Shown here: piece after piece, positions 27,752-36,785 of the stretch | Numbering within the stretch: the first letter of the stretch is position 1 | Layout of the letters: every line of letters begins with the position of its first letter | Assembly (NCBI GenBank): GCA_030065635.1 | Contig: JASJDJ010000022.1 | Coordinates: 1 to 50,827 of the forward strand | Direction: 5' to 3' | Origin: Xenococcaceae cyanobacterium MO_188.B32 | GTDB lineage: Bacteria; Cyanobacteriota; Cyanobacteriia; Cyanobacteriales; Xenococcaceae | Length of the DNA: 50,827 nt | Made by a program: the position numbers and the translations under genes | Notes under the pieces: generated by a model | Told to the model about the DNA's origin: nothing | Database searches by the model: none | Seen by the model: the letters and a program-made list of their open reading frames with translations, nothing else

Positions 27752-28867
27752 TTACCTTTGCAAGCTGCGGGGATCTAAAGCATCTCTCAAACCATCCCCT
27801 AATAAACTAAATGCCAATACCGTGAGGATAATTAACAAGGCTGGAGGCCAAATTAACCAGGGTTGTAAGACTAAAATTGAGGCATTAGTAGCGATCGACA
27901 GAAGATTACCCCAACTAGGATCGGGTTGTTGGATACCCAACCCAAGGAGACTGAGTACTGATTCTGCTACGATAAAGCTAGGTACGGCTAAGGTTGCAGA
28001 AATAATAATGTAGGTTGCCGTTTGGGGTAAAACATGACGCACGATAATATATAGAGGTTTTGCGCCCATGGCTTTAGCTGCTTGCACGAACTCCCTTTGT
28101 TTGAGAGATAGTACCTGTCCTCTAATTATTCTTGCTAATCCCGACCAACTAATAAAAGAAGTAATTAACACAATTAATAAAAAGCGTTGTGCGCTACTCA
28201 AACCAGGTGGTAAAACGGCTGCTAAAGCTACTAGTAAATAAATGCTCGGAATAGTCATCAATACTTCGACTAAACGCATTAAAATAGCATCAATCCAACC
28301 ACCAAAATAACCAGAAATCCCCCCGACTAACATCCCCAAAGGGAAAGAAATGGTAATCCCTACTAAGCCAATAAAGAGACTAATTCTACCCCCAAAGATT
28401 AAACGGCTAAATTCGTCTCTTCCTTGTTCGTCTGTGCCTAAAAGATTAATTTTGCCCTCACCGATGGTACCAAATAGATGGCGTTGCCAAGGAATACCAC
28501 CGAAAACCGTTACTTCTTCAAAATTAGGGGGTAGAGGTAAAGTAATTTGAAATAAATTATAAGGTGTCCCTTTTACAAACAGACGTATAGGGGAAGGTTG
28601 AGAAAAATCTACTCTTAATTCTCGATCGCCTGTTTCCACTTCTGTCGGGCCTAAAGTAGTAGGATAAACATGAGGGCCAATCCATTCTCCTTCAGGCGAT
28701 CGCCAGTAAATTTCGGTTGGTGGTAATAGAGAACCATCTGTCTGAGATGAATAGGGGTCGTAGGGAGCAACAAAATCGGCAAAAATTACCGCTACATAAA
28801 ATATAATCAGTAAAATAGCCCCAAACCTTGCCAAAGGATTTTTTTTGAGTTTTCGCCACCAGTCCAT
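27752..28867 (-). CDS. ABC transporter permease, DppC/OppC type
   Basis: A 371-residue inner-membrane permease of the peptide/nickel importer family. The N-terminus KKNPLARFGAILLIIFYVAV with FADFVAPYDPY matches DppC. A roughly 90-residue extracytoplasmic insert follows. The conserved core has LLGTDEQGRDEFSRLIFGGR, then five or so helices and the ATPase-contact EAA loop region REFVQAAKAMGAKPLYIIVR. Oligopeptides are the usual cargo. No other subunit gene is adjacent, which is common in cyanobacteria. Confidence 0.9.
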   Translation of the reverse strand: MDWWRKLKKNPLARFGAILLIIFYVAVIFADFVAPYDPYSSQTDGSLLPPTEIYWRSPEGEWIGPHVYPTTLGPTEVETGDRELRVDFSQPSPIRLFVKGTPYNLFQITLPLPPNFEEVTVFGGIPWQRHLFGTIGEGKINLLGTDEQGRDEFSRLIFGGRISLFIGLVGITISFPLGMLVGGISGYFGGWIDAILMRLVEVLMTIPSIYLLVALAAVLPPGLSSAQRFLLIVLITSFISWSGLARIIRGQVLSLKQREFVQAAKAMGAKPLYIIVRHVLPQTATYIIISATLAVPSFIVAESVLSLLGLGIQQPDPSWGNLLSIATNASILVLQPWLIWPPALLIILTVLAFSLLGDGLRDALDPRSLQR

Positions 28868-29006
28868 ATTCGTCTCCAGTCAACTCAGACAAGCCAATAA
28901 TCAACAACTATAAGATAATTATCCAAAAAATTGTTTAACACTCCTGACTTCTTTACGGGTAAAGTAATGTTTTGCTTCTGTTTTAAGCGAATTTATTTTA
29001 AATAAT

Positions 29007-29831
29007 TTAAGCTGACTTAGCTCTAATAAACTGTTCTACTAAAATTAAGACATCATTACGAGTTAGTTTTTCTTTTCCTGACGCAATAGCCTCTAAAGTG
29101 CCATAAGCTAAAGCCAGAGGAATTTGGCAAAAATCTAATGCCGGACCTGAAGTTAAAGATTGAGTATATAGATCGGCTAATTTAAGATTACGACGGGCGT
29201 AAGCTTGCATATCTTTGATAGTCCAATCAGCAGGTAAAAAATCAACTCCTCGTCTTAAATCTTCACTATGATTGCGCACGATATTTACTGCTTGTAAGCC
29301 ACGACCAAAACCAATAGCATAGGCACGATTAGTTTGAGTTCCATCATACCAAGCCCATAAGTCAGAGAGTAATAGTCCGACTGCACCCGCGACACTAAAA
29401 GTATAACGATCTAAATCTGCTTCTGTGTGAATAGTCCAATTATTTTCTGCCCAATATGCCATACGAGCTGCCATAGCTGCTGTAGCATCCCAAATACGTG
29501 GTGCAATAGTTTCTGGTGCCAGTATCGACCATTCGCCGATTTGTAAGGTAACTTCGGGTAAAATTTGTTGATAAGCTTCCAAACCTTGGGTGAAATGGTG
29601 GGAAGGAGAATTAAAGACAGTTGCTTGTAAATTTAGACTAATCTGCTTTAATAATTTTGCCTTAGTGAAATTATCTAATTCTGAATGATCTTCAATTTCA
29701 TCGATCGCCCGCATACATAAGTAAGCTGAAGCTACTGCTGCTTGCAATTTTTCGGGTAAGAGACTAATGGGAATATAAAAAGTCCGACTCGTTGTCTTAA
29801 GGACTTCCAAAGCATGGGTATGCAAATTCAT
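29007..29831 (-). CDS. Squalene/phytoene synthase family protein
   Basis: A 274-residue head-to-head prenyl synthase relative. The first aspartate-rich motif is DEIED at 44-48 within CMRAIDEIED. The second region reads NIVRNHSEDLRRG (183-195), where the usual first Asp of DxxxD is Asn187 and Asp191 is kept. SRTFYIPISLLP near 15-26 matches the family start. The length is like the family's. Substitution at the metal-binding Asp makes squalene or phytoene synthesis uncertain, and I recall a subfamily with Asn at this position. No carotenoid or hopanoid gene is adjacent. Confidence 0.75.
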   Translation of the reverse strand: MNLHTHALEVLKTTSRTFYIPISLLPEKLQAAVASAYLCMRAIDEIEDHSELDNFTKAKLLKQISLNLQATVFNSPSHHFTQGLEAYQQILPEVTLQIGEWSILAPETIAPRIWDATAAMAARMAYWAENNWTIHTEADLDRYTFSVAGAVGLLLSDLWAWYDGTQTNRAYAIGFGRGLQAVNIVRNHSEDLRRGVDFLPADWTIKDMQAYARRNLKLADLYTQSLTSGPALDFCQIPLALAYGTLEAIASGKEKLTRNDVLILVEQFIRAKSA

Positions 29832-30051
29832 TCAAATAACTCCTCACACTAACTTGATTGATAGCATACACTGAACTACTACTATATGGATTAGGTAAAG
29901 TTTAAAATTTTGGCTAGATTAGCGAGGAGAATAGGGTAATAACTATACTTTTTTTTTAAAGATACACTGTTGACTTATTGCTAGTTCCATGAGGTAATCT
30001 CATTTCAGAGTAAAATCTACCTCAAATCCAATTTATCGAGCTATCGAGCTA

Positions 30052-31917
30052 ATGTCTAAAAAAATTATTTTTCTTTGCCAATTGGTAACTTTATGGTGGG
30101 CAAAGGCAGAATTACCTACTATCGCTAATGAGGTAGTTAATATCTCCGAACAAGATGCAACCCCTCTAATATCGGAGACAAAAGAAACAACTCCACCAGT
30201 TCTTTTTACCATCAGTCCTTTGCTCGATCGCGTTTTTACTCAACCCACAGCCAAACATCTACGCCAAGGAGAAGTAATTTTTAACCTAGATAATCGTTTG
30301 TTTTTTTTACCTGACTTAGTACCGGGTGGAATTGACAATAATGATACAGCCCTTAACTATGGTGGTGGTTTTAGTTGGGGAATTACAGATAAGTTGGAAC
30401 TAACACTGCAATTTCAGCACGTAGACAGCAGTTTCCCCGCCAAACAGGGAGATTTTATCTCTGAACGGACAGAAGATAATGAAGCAGCTATAGAAATAAA
30501 ACAACAATTATGGCAAAACCCTGACAATACTAAATCTCTTAGTGGGGTTGTTTCTGCTTCTTGGGGGACTCGCGGATTCATGTTTACCAGAGATAACGAA
30601 GAAGTCGAAATTAATAATCGAGATATTTTTCTGGCATTTCAACTTCCTTTTACGGCTACGGTAGATCGAAGATGGCAATTTACTATTTCTCCTACTCTTG
30701 CCTTGTTCAATGATGAAAATGCTGGTTTTTACCATCGTCTTCCCAACGATAACGAAAGTTCTTTTGGTACTACTTTTGGTTTTACTGGTGCTGTTTCTTA
30801 TAGTCTCAGTCCCCGACTCGCTATTTGGGGAGACGCATTTATTCCTATTACGGGCAACAATAGTATTAGTCGAGAGTCAGGTGAGCCAGATACAGCGATC
30901 GCCTATAATGCTGGGATACGTTATCTATTTAATCCTCGTTTGGCACTCGATCTTTATGCTTCCAATACCCAGGGTAGTATAGGACCTTTGGCTTTAACGG
31001 GCGATCGAGATTTTGTTGCTTTTGGGACTAATCTGATTTTTATGCCAGATTTGTTTGCTGCTAACCGTCGCCAACCAGATCGATTTTCCTCCGCCCGACA
31101 AAATGATGATACTCCCACTCCTGTTGTCAACAGTGGTATTGCCTTTTTTGATGGAGGAACACTAGATAGCGGACAATTTTTAGTAAATGTGCAAGGAGGT
31201 AGTCAAGGCGTTCTTACTTCCTTACGCTATGGCTTTCTCAAGGATTTTGAAGCAGGTATTTACCTAGATTACGTATCGGGAGAAGTAGATGAGTCGGAAC
31301 AAGGATTTAGTGCCAAAATAAGATTTTTAAATCAAGCTGAAGATGATCCTCTTACTGCTAGTCTTGCTGTTACTATTGGTCTTACCAATCAACCTTTTGT
31401 TAACTTTTTCAATAACGACCGCGATGAATTCGATCGACGGGGTTTAGAAAAAGAAGTACCTATTGCCATTCCTGGTGCAGATAGTGCAGAAGAAAGAAAG
31501 GAATTTATATTTACTGCATCTGTCCCCCTCAATTACCAATTTGATAATAATGCAGCTATTTGGTTCACTCCTACTATCGGCTATGTCCAGCGTCTAAGTA
31601 CTGAAATTGCTGGATTTAATGTGGGTGGTTCTATTCCTATTACCCAAGAATTCAGTATTTTAGGGGAAGTGGGTGCCAACTTTGCTGGCGAGGGTAATGG
31701 TTTTATTGGTGATGAGTTAGCAGATTTGATTCCTTGGACTGTCGGTATTCGTTGGCAACCTCTATCTCTGTTTGGTTTAGAACCTTCTGCTAGTAATACA
31801 AATCCTCAATTAGAACTATATCTTACCAATCGCGTAGGTTCTTCTACTTGGCATCAACTTCGAGTCAGAGATCAAAATAAAACTGCCGTTGGTGTTGGTT
31901 TGATTTTACCGTTTTAG
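30052..31917 (+). CDS. Probable outer-membrane beta-barrel protein
   Basis: A 621-residue protein. The N-terminus is a probable signal peptide (about 1-20). The rest is rich in alternating aromatic and polar residues with many short strands, as in FSWGITDKLELTLQFQHV and FAVSYSLSPRLA-like blocks. It ends in GVGLILPF, a terminal Phe typical of barrel proteins that use the BAM insertion signal. Two similar halves are suggested by repeated blocks (RYGFLKDFEAGIYLDYVSG and similar). I recognise no specific family. Function could be a porin or a surface protein. Its promoter region has a direct repeat TCGAGCTA just before the ATG. Confidence 0.65.
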   Translation: MSKKIIFLCQLVTLWWAKAELPTIANEVVNISEQDATPLISETKETTPPVLFTISPLLDRVFTQPTAKHLRQGEVIFNLDNRLFFLPDLVPGGIDNNDTALNYGGGFSWGITDKLELTLQFQHVDSSFPAKQGDFISERTEDNEAAIEIKQQLWQNPDNTKSLSGVVSASWGTRGFMFTRDNEEVEINNRDIFLAFQLPFTATVDRRWQFTISPTLALFNDENAGFYHRLPNDNESSFGTTFGFTGAVSYSLSPRLAIWGDAFIPITGNNSISRESGEPDTAIAYNAGIRYLFNPRLALDLYASNTQGSIGPLALTGDRDFVAFGTNLIFMPDLFAANRRQPDRFSSARQNDDTPTPVVNSGIAFFDGGTLDSGQFLVNVQGGSQGVLTSLRYGFLKDFEAGIYLDYVSGEVDESEQGFSAKIRFLNQAEDDPLTASLAVTIGLTNQPFVNFFNNDRDEFDRRGLEKEVPIAIPGADSAEERKEFIFTASVPLNYQFDNNAAIWFTPTIGYVQRLSTEIAGFNVGGSIPITQEFSILGEVGANFAGEGNGFIGDELADLIPWTVGIRWQPLSLFGLEPSASNTNPQLELYLTNRVGSSTWHQLRVRDQNKTAVGVGLILPF

Positions 31918-32177
31918 TTATTATCAAAAACGCTCTTGCAGTACCAGACTAGACTCAAACAGCAAATCGCGATTTTGGCAGGATGTCTATTGATTTGACC
32001 GAAGGCAATCAAAACTGTTTATGCTAGATTTGGTGTAGCTGGAAAGCGGGACTTGGTTCGACTTCCGAAACTCATCTTGTTAAATGACACTTAGTTAGTT
32101 GTGCCTCCATTCCCCTATCCAGTTTTTGTATTTTTGCAATAGCATATAAGAATACAAAAAAAAAAGGTTAATGACTG

Positions 32178-33644
32178 ATGAAAACTTGGCTAGAGCAAGT
32201 AGCCGATATCGAACGAGAAGACATATTAATGTTTATCAATTCTTGTTTTACTTGCACTGGACAAAAAGAATTTTATAGCGATGCGGAAGGACAAAAAGTA
32301 TCGCTCAACTTTTTACACGATTATATTTTAGGTAACTATCGTTTGCTATACGCTCGTACCTTAGCAGCAGGAATTAATCATTTTAATATCGGTCAAATAA
32401 TTATCAAGCTGCTAGCTACAGGTAAAGATACCTTACCAGAACATAAAGAAGAAGAAGGACAATTAATTGCTCGGGCATTGCAAAATTTACCAACCCAAAG
32501 AGCTTGGAAAGTATTGGCACAACTGCAAACACTCCGTATTAACAATCGTCGTAGCAGAGCCATTGTCAGAGATTATCTTCAACAAAGAAAAGAGCTTAGT
32601 TTTGACGCGGTAAAATATCGCCTAAAGCTAAAATCGATCGCGGTTCATAATCATTTGTCATTAGAGGGGGAATTAGGAACTTTTCTATTTACTCCTCAAC
32701 AACCGAAGAGATATCAAAATGAGTTATTTGAAAACTTCAGACAGGCTCATTTTACTGCTGAGGCAATTTACAAATTACCTTTTACCATTGCCGAAGGATT
32801 GGCAGCAAAAAAAGGTATACCCCGCGCTGAATTTCTAACTCGTATCGAACCGCAAATGACTAGAGGGGAAAAGTTGCGTTATTTGCAGACAGCAGAAAGA
32901 GTTAGTACTCGCACCAAACAAGTTAAGTTAGATGTAGACTGGCAGCGTCTTTCGTTAACTCGTCTGGCATTATATATATTATCTCTCTCGATCGAGGATA
33001 GAAAAGCAGAATTCGCTTTATTACAAAAAGCATTAGTAACATCTGCTCAGAGAACCTGTAAAAAAACTGGTTTAAAATTGGGAAAAGTAGCTGCCATTCT
33101 CGATTGTAGCTATTCTGCTTCTGGTTCTGTCGAAAAACGCCGTCGTCCTTTGGGAATTGCCTTAGCAGCCCACTATTTGCTAGAAAAATGCGCTTCTGAA
33201 TATCGTTCTTTTTGGACGATACCAGTATCCGAGCCCTTACTCGTTCAAGCACGAGGACAAACCGATTTAGCAACACCATTACTCGATGCTTTGGAATGGA
33301 AAGCAGATTTAGTAATTATCATTTCTGATGGCTACGAAAACGATCCCCCAGAAGGGGCAGCAGAAGTACTACGGATATATAGAACCAAACTCGATCGCTC
33401 TCGTCAAACTTCTATTATTCACTGTAATCCCGTGTTCGCTCCCGATACTTTTTCTCCCTATATTTTGAGTCCTTATATTCCCACTCTCGGTATAAGAGAA
33501 GCAGAAGACTTACCAACTCTGATTAATTTTGCCCGTTTTGCTGACGGTGATGTATCTCTAAAAGAATTAGAAGATTATTTAGCGTTGAGAGTTCAGCAAA
33601 TGTTAACTACAAGTGAGTTCACAGTTCATTATGATGCAAAATAG
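32178..33644 (+). CDS. VWA-domain protein with an alpha-helical, TROVE-like N-terminus
   Basis: A 488-residue soluble protein. Residues 1-290 are predicted helical and include GEKLRYLQTAER, resembling the HEAT-like TROVE module of Ro60 proteins. Residues about 300-470 form a von Willebrand A domain with a complete metal-binding MIDAS: Asp309-x-Ser311-x-Ser313 (DCSYS), Thr362 (GQTD) and Asp384-Gly385 (ISDGYEND). VWA domains bind partner proteins through the metal. The next gene follows after 92 bases and encodes an ARPP-like protein with a helix-turn-helix. Ro60 homologues bind misfolded or Y RNAs, but RNA binding here is only a guess. Confidence 0.65.
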   Translation: MKTWLEQVADIEREDILMFINSCFTCTGQKEFYSDAEGQKVSLNFLHDYILGNYRLLYARTLAAGINHFNIGQIIIKLLATGKDTLPEHKEEEGQLIARALQNLPTQRAWKVLAQLQTLRINNRRSRAIVRDYLQQRKELSFDAVKYRLKLKSIAVHNHLSLEGELGTFLFTPQQPKRYQNELFENFRQAHFTAEAIYKLPFTIAEGLAAKKGIPRAEFLTRIEPQMTRGEKLRYLQTAERVSTRTKQVKLDVDWQRLSLTRLALYILSLSIEDRKAEFALLQKALVTSAQRTCKKTGLKLGKVAAILDCSYSASGSVEKRRRPLGIALAAHYLLEKCASEYRSFWTIPVSEPLLVQARGQTDLATPLLDALEWKADLVIIISDGYENDPPEGAAEVLRIYRTKLDRSRQTSIIHCNPVFAPDTFSPYILSPYIPTLGIREAEDLPTLINFARFADGDVSLKELEDYLALRVQQMLTTSEFTVHYDAK

Positions 33645-33692
33645 CAACCTAATAAGTACCCGAACAAGATCATTGGTATATTTTTAAACTTT

Positions 33693-33727
33693 TACTAACT
33701 ACTAACTACTAACCACTAACCACTACC
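33693..33727. repeat. Heptanucleotide tandem repeat, five units
   Basis: Units TACTAAC three times, CACTAAC and CACTACC. It ends ten bases before the TTG start of the ARPP-like gene, where a ribosome-binding site would be expected. Confidence 0.8.
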
Positions 33728-33736
33728 TAATTAATT

Positions 33737-34900
33737 TTGTCCAACTACTTATCCGATATCCAGCTAACAGGACTAGAAATTGCACCATCTCAAGTAAGGG
33801 GTGCGATTAGAATTGTACCGCTCCTAAAACATAACGTCCGTTATGACTTAAGACTACAGGGTTATAAATACGAAGAACCTTTAGCGATGGTATCTCTTTC
33901 AGGAGAATTATTCGATCGAGGAATTAAATACTGTAGCTATATTCCCGATGGCTTAGTAATGTCTTGGAGTAATGATGGTTCTCCCGTTGTAGCTTCGGGT
34001 ACTCAGTTAGGTTCTGCCAAAGGGAAAAAAATGCTCGGTGGTTTATTAAGAGTCATCCCCCGCATGAGTAAAAAGATCGATCGCGATCGACTGCGCTTTT
34101 TACCTCTACACTTGGCAATGGAAGGTTTTTTAGCGATGTTTTTTTCTGGCCCTGAAATTGCTTGGAGTGACTATTCTAGACGCGCTCGCTCTCAAGGATT
34201 AAATCCCCGTTGGGAAATTAGTTATAGCGGTAGAAGTATTATAGGCTTAGAAGATGCGTTGCGAGTATTTGAAATTCACCAAAGACAAGTAGGAGTTATT
34301 ATTTTTGTTGCTGAAGAGTTAGCCTCAGTATTTGTTGTCCCCACTCCTGAAGACTATCGTGCTTTGCATACTAGTTTACTTCAAGACTTTTACGGCGAGT
34401 TAATTTTTCAATATGCCTGTATGTATCAAACTACTTACCCGATGAATATGACAGTAGATGATGACAAAATTAATAATCTTGAGGATTTAAAGCAAGAAAT
34501 AGAGCAGGTTAGAACTTCTTGGGCTGATTGGCAAGGTTTTATGGCGAGTAGTTTATTACAGCGTCCAGTAAAAACCCAACAGGTTTATAAAGCTGGTTCG
34601 TTTACCCTACAGCGTTTCCTTACCGATCTCGATTCTCATCAAATAAATCATATCGGTGAAGCAATAGTAAGGGATACGGGCGAGTTAGAATACCTTAAAA
34701 CTTATCGTCTTTCCGAGACTCAAACTAAAAGAATCCATCTCTTAAGTAAACTAGCTGAGTACAATTGGAATTTAAATGATACAGCAGCAGGTTTGAAGAT
34801 CGGCAGAGATGAATTAATTCGTCGTTTTAAAAGAACTGGCTTGGATTATTTATTGACAGAACAGGCTACAAGATTAAAAGATTTTAATATCGATAACTGA
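33737..34900 (+). CDS. ARPP-like protein with a C-terminal Fis-type helix-turn-helix
   Basis: A 387-residue protein. Residues about 8-235 resemble the ARPP families (ARG and rhodanese-phosphatase superfamily-associated proteins): an N-terminal strand region VRGAIRIVPLL and a late strand-helix unit QVGVIIFVAEELASVFVVPT followed by PEDYRALHTSLLQDFYGELI. Residues 335-372 (LAEYNWNLNDTAAGLKIGRD) look like a Fis/NtrC-type DNA-binding helix-turn-helix. The start is TTG, with no upstream ATG in frame and no clear ribosome-binding site. It lies between the VWA gene (92 bases) and the LpxB-like gene (9 bases). ARPP families have, as I recall, been tied to predicted conflict systems; no activity is known here. 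Confidence 0.55.
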   Translation: MSNYLSDIQLTGLEIAPSQVRGAIRIVPLLKHNVRYDLRLQGYKYEEPLAMVSLSGELFDRGIKYCSYIPDGLVMSWSNDGSPVVASGTQLGSAKGKKMLGGLLRVIPRMSKKIDRDRLRFLPLHLAMEGFLAMFFSGPEIAWSDYSRRARSQGLNPRWEISYSGRSIIGLEDALRVFEIHQRQVGVIIFVAEELASVFVVPTPEDYRALHTSLLQDFYGELIFQYACMYQTTYPMNMTVDDDKINNLEDLKQEIEQVRTSWADWQGFMASSLLQRPVKTQQVYKAGSFTLQRFLTDLDSHQINHIGEAIVRDTGELEYLKTYRLSETQTKRIHLLSKLAEYNWNLNDTAAGLKIGRDELIRRFKRTGLDYLLTEQATRLKDFNIDN

Positions 34901-34909
34901 AAAGAATTC

Positions 34910-36205
34910 ATGCAGCCAATCGACATTGTTATACTTTCTAACGGACCCGGAGAAGTCGCTACTTGGGTACGTCCCGTAGTTAAAGCATTGCGGGCAGAAC
35001 TAAGAGACGATCGCGCTTCTTTGAGAATATCTGTAGTTTTGTCTCATTGCCCCCATGCTACTGGCAAAGAAGCGGATATTGTTGCTAGTTATCCAGAAGT
35101 AGACAGAGTTCAATCAGCCCAACATTTCTTTCCTTTTCTCCTTTGGGGAAAAACCGCCGATAATTGGGATTGGCGCAAACAAGGAATTGTCATTTTTTTA
35201 GGTGGCGATCAATTTTATACCCTGGCGATCGGTAAACGTCTCGGTTATCGCACCTTAGTATATGCAGAATGGGATGCTCGTTGGTATCGCTGGATCGATC
35301 GCTTTGCAATAATGAAAGCAGAAGTCATGACGAAAATTCCTCCTCAGTATCATCACAAATTTACTGTGGTAGGGGACTTAATCGCAGACATAGTCCAAGA
35401 AATAAACACTAAACCCACAATATGTAAGGGCGGTTCGCGAACCGCCCCTACGGCTAATACCTTAATCGGACTCTTACCAGGTTCAAAACCAGCCAAACTA
35501 GCCCAAGGAGTACCTTTGTGTCTGGCGATCGCTGAAAAAATTCACGCACGACAACCTGAGGTTAATTTTATTATCCCCGTTGCCCCAACTTTAGAGCTAG
35601 AGACATTAGCTAACTATGCCAATCCCCAATTCAATCCAGTTATCGATTTAATAGGTGGTGTTAGCGGAAAACTAATTTTAGCAGGAGATCGATCGCCATC
35701 TTCATTTTTATTAACTAGTGGCGGAACAAAAATAAAACTAATTACTCAATTTCCTGCTTACCAATTTTTAGTTCAATGTCAATTATGTCTGACTACTGTT
35801 GGTGCCAATACTGCGGAATTAGGTTCTTTGGGAATTCCTATGATTGTCTTGTTGCCTACACAACAATTAGATGCTATGAGAGCTTGGAACGGTATCCCAG
35901 GAATGTTATCTAATTTACCAGGCGTAGGCACGCTCTTTGCTAGTACGATTAATTGGTTAATTCTCAGACAAAAACGTTTATTTGCTTGGCCCAACATTTG
36001 GGCGAAAAAGCAAATAGTTCCAGAAGTAGTTGGTCAGATTACAGCAGATACTATTGCAGCAATGGTCTTGGATTTGTTGGCTTCTCCAGAGCGATTAATA
36101 GCGATGCACAATCTCTTGTTACAAGTGAGAGGAAGATCGGGAGCATCCCAAAAACTAGCCTGTATAATTAGACAAAAACTTTTAACAAATCTTGATGAAA
36201 TCTAA
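34910..36205 (+). CDS. LpxB-like GT-B glycosyltransferase
   Basis: A 431-residue protein resembling lipid-A-disaccharide synthase and related GT-B enzymes, which join sugars on a lipid carrier. It begins DIVILSNGPGEVATWVRPVV and continues with LGGDQFYTLAIGKRLGYRT. A donor-side region follows with LTTVGANTAELGSLGIPMIV near 299-318. Residues about 171-183 (ICKGGSRTAPTAN) are encoded by a perfect GC-rich palindrome at 35428-35447, apparently an in-frame repeat insertion between two conserved blocks. It starts nine bases after the ARPP-like gene and is likely co-transcribed with it. The sugar is unknown. Confidence 0.7.
   Translation: MQPIDIVILSNGPGEVATWVRPVVKALRAELRDDRASLRISVVLSHCPHATGKEADIVASYPEVDRVQSAQHFFPFLLWGKTADNWDWRKQGIVIFLGGDQFYTLAIGKRLGYRTLVYAEWDARWYRWIDRFAIMKAEVMTKIPPQYHHKFTVVGDLIADIVQEINTKPTICKGGSRTAPTANTLIGLLPGSKPAKLAQGVPLCLAIAEKIHARQPEVNFIIPVAPTLELETLANYANPQFNPVIDLIGGVSGKLILAGDRSPSSFLLTSGGTKIKLITQFPAYQFLVQCQLCLTTVGANTAELGSLGIPMIVLLPTQQLDAMRAWNGIPGMLSNLPGVGTLFASTINWLILRQKRLFAWPNIWAKKQIVPEVVGQITADTIAAMVLDLLASPERLIAMHNLLLQVRGRSGASQKLACIIRQKLLTNLDEI
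35424..35451. repeat. GC-rich palindromic repeat inside the LpxB-like gene
   Basis: A 20-bp perfect palindrome GGGCGGTTCGCGAACCGCCC (35428-35447) with GTA/TAC flanks. It lies within the coding sequence and stays in frame. This is a typical dispersed cyanobacterial palindrome. Confidence 0.85.
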
Positions 36206-36355
36206 AATATCTAAAATTTAGTTAGCGAAATTTTGCTGGAATAATGGTTATTGCTATGATAACCTGAGGAGAAATAGGATGCTTTGTCTGAATATTTTAA
36301 TTTGCTTCGATTATTTTTTTGGTAAACCATAACTTATTTATACTTTTAAAAAAAA

Positions 36356-36486
36356 CTAGGGTGGCAAAATACACTGGACTGGCAATTTAAACGTAGTAAA
36401 TCCGTTATCACTCGAAAATTAAATCTACGTGTTTAAGCCTGTTCAAACAACATAAAAAACTTCTCTAGTCAATTTTGCCACCCTAG
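36356..36486. mobile_element. MITE-like element with 15-bp terminal inverted repeats
   Basis: Perfect terminal inverted repeats CTAGGGTGGCAAAAT (36356-36370) and its complement (36472-36486) bound a 131-bp element. Inside, a second inverted pair ACGTAG/CTACGT (36391-36396, 36424-36429) lies around a short spacer. Both flanks have eight A residues, which could be a target duplication. No coding potential is present. Confidence 0.75.
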
Positions 36487-36523
36487 AAAAAAAGGATTAC
36501 TGTTATTTTTCCGAAGGTGAATC

Positions 36524-36750
36524 TCACCGTTCGCTTATTTTTTTGGCGGTTTCTAAAATTGAACTTACACTGTATATAGTGTAGATAACTTTTATAAACA
36601 CTATATATCGATTGAGGGGATGGGTTTTTTCTGGCGATCGCCAGAAAAAAAGAATTTCACTCCGGCGCTCGCGCTCATCAAAAAACCCTACAATCCTTTT
36701 ATCTCGTAAGCAATTTTTCACTCCTCATTTTAAAATGGGCGAACGGTGAG
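36524..36750. mobile_element. Second MITE-like element, 19-bp terminal inverted repeats
   Basis: CTCACCGTTCGCTTATTTT at 36524-36542 is the complement of the right end (36732-36750) with two mismatches, bounding 227 bp. Inside are a 16-bp near-palindrome ACACTGTATATAGTGT and a perfect 26-bp palindrome. No clear target duplication is seen. The right end is 35 bases upstream of the next gene. Confidence 0.65.
36625..36650. repeat. Perfect 26-bp palindrome centred on HIP1
   Basis: Six T, CTGGCGATCGCCAG, six A: perfectly palindromic, with the HIP1 octamer GCGATCGC at its centre. It could act as a bidirectional terminator-like hairpin in the spacer. Confidence 0.85.
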
Positions 36751-36785
36751 GTAAATAACTCACTATACTTAACATATTGTCTCAA

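Noticed and set aside
36524-36721. A minus-strand open frame of 65 codons
   Set aside because: It runs through a MITE-like element and its palindromes; no homology or ribosome-binding site.
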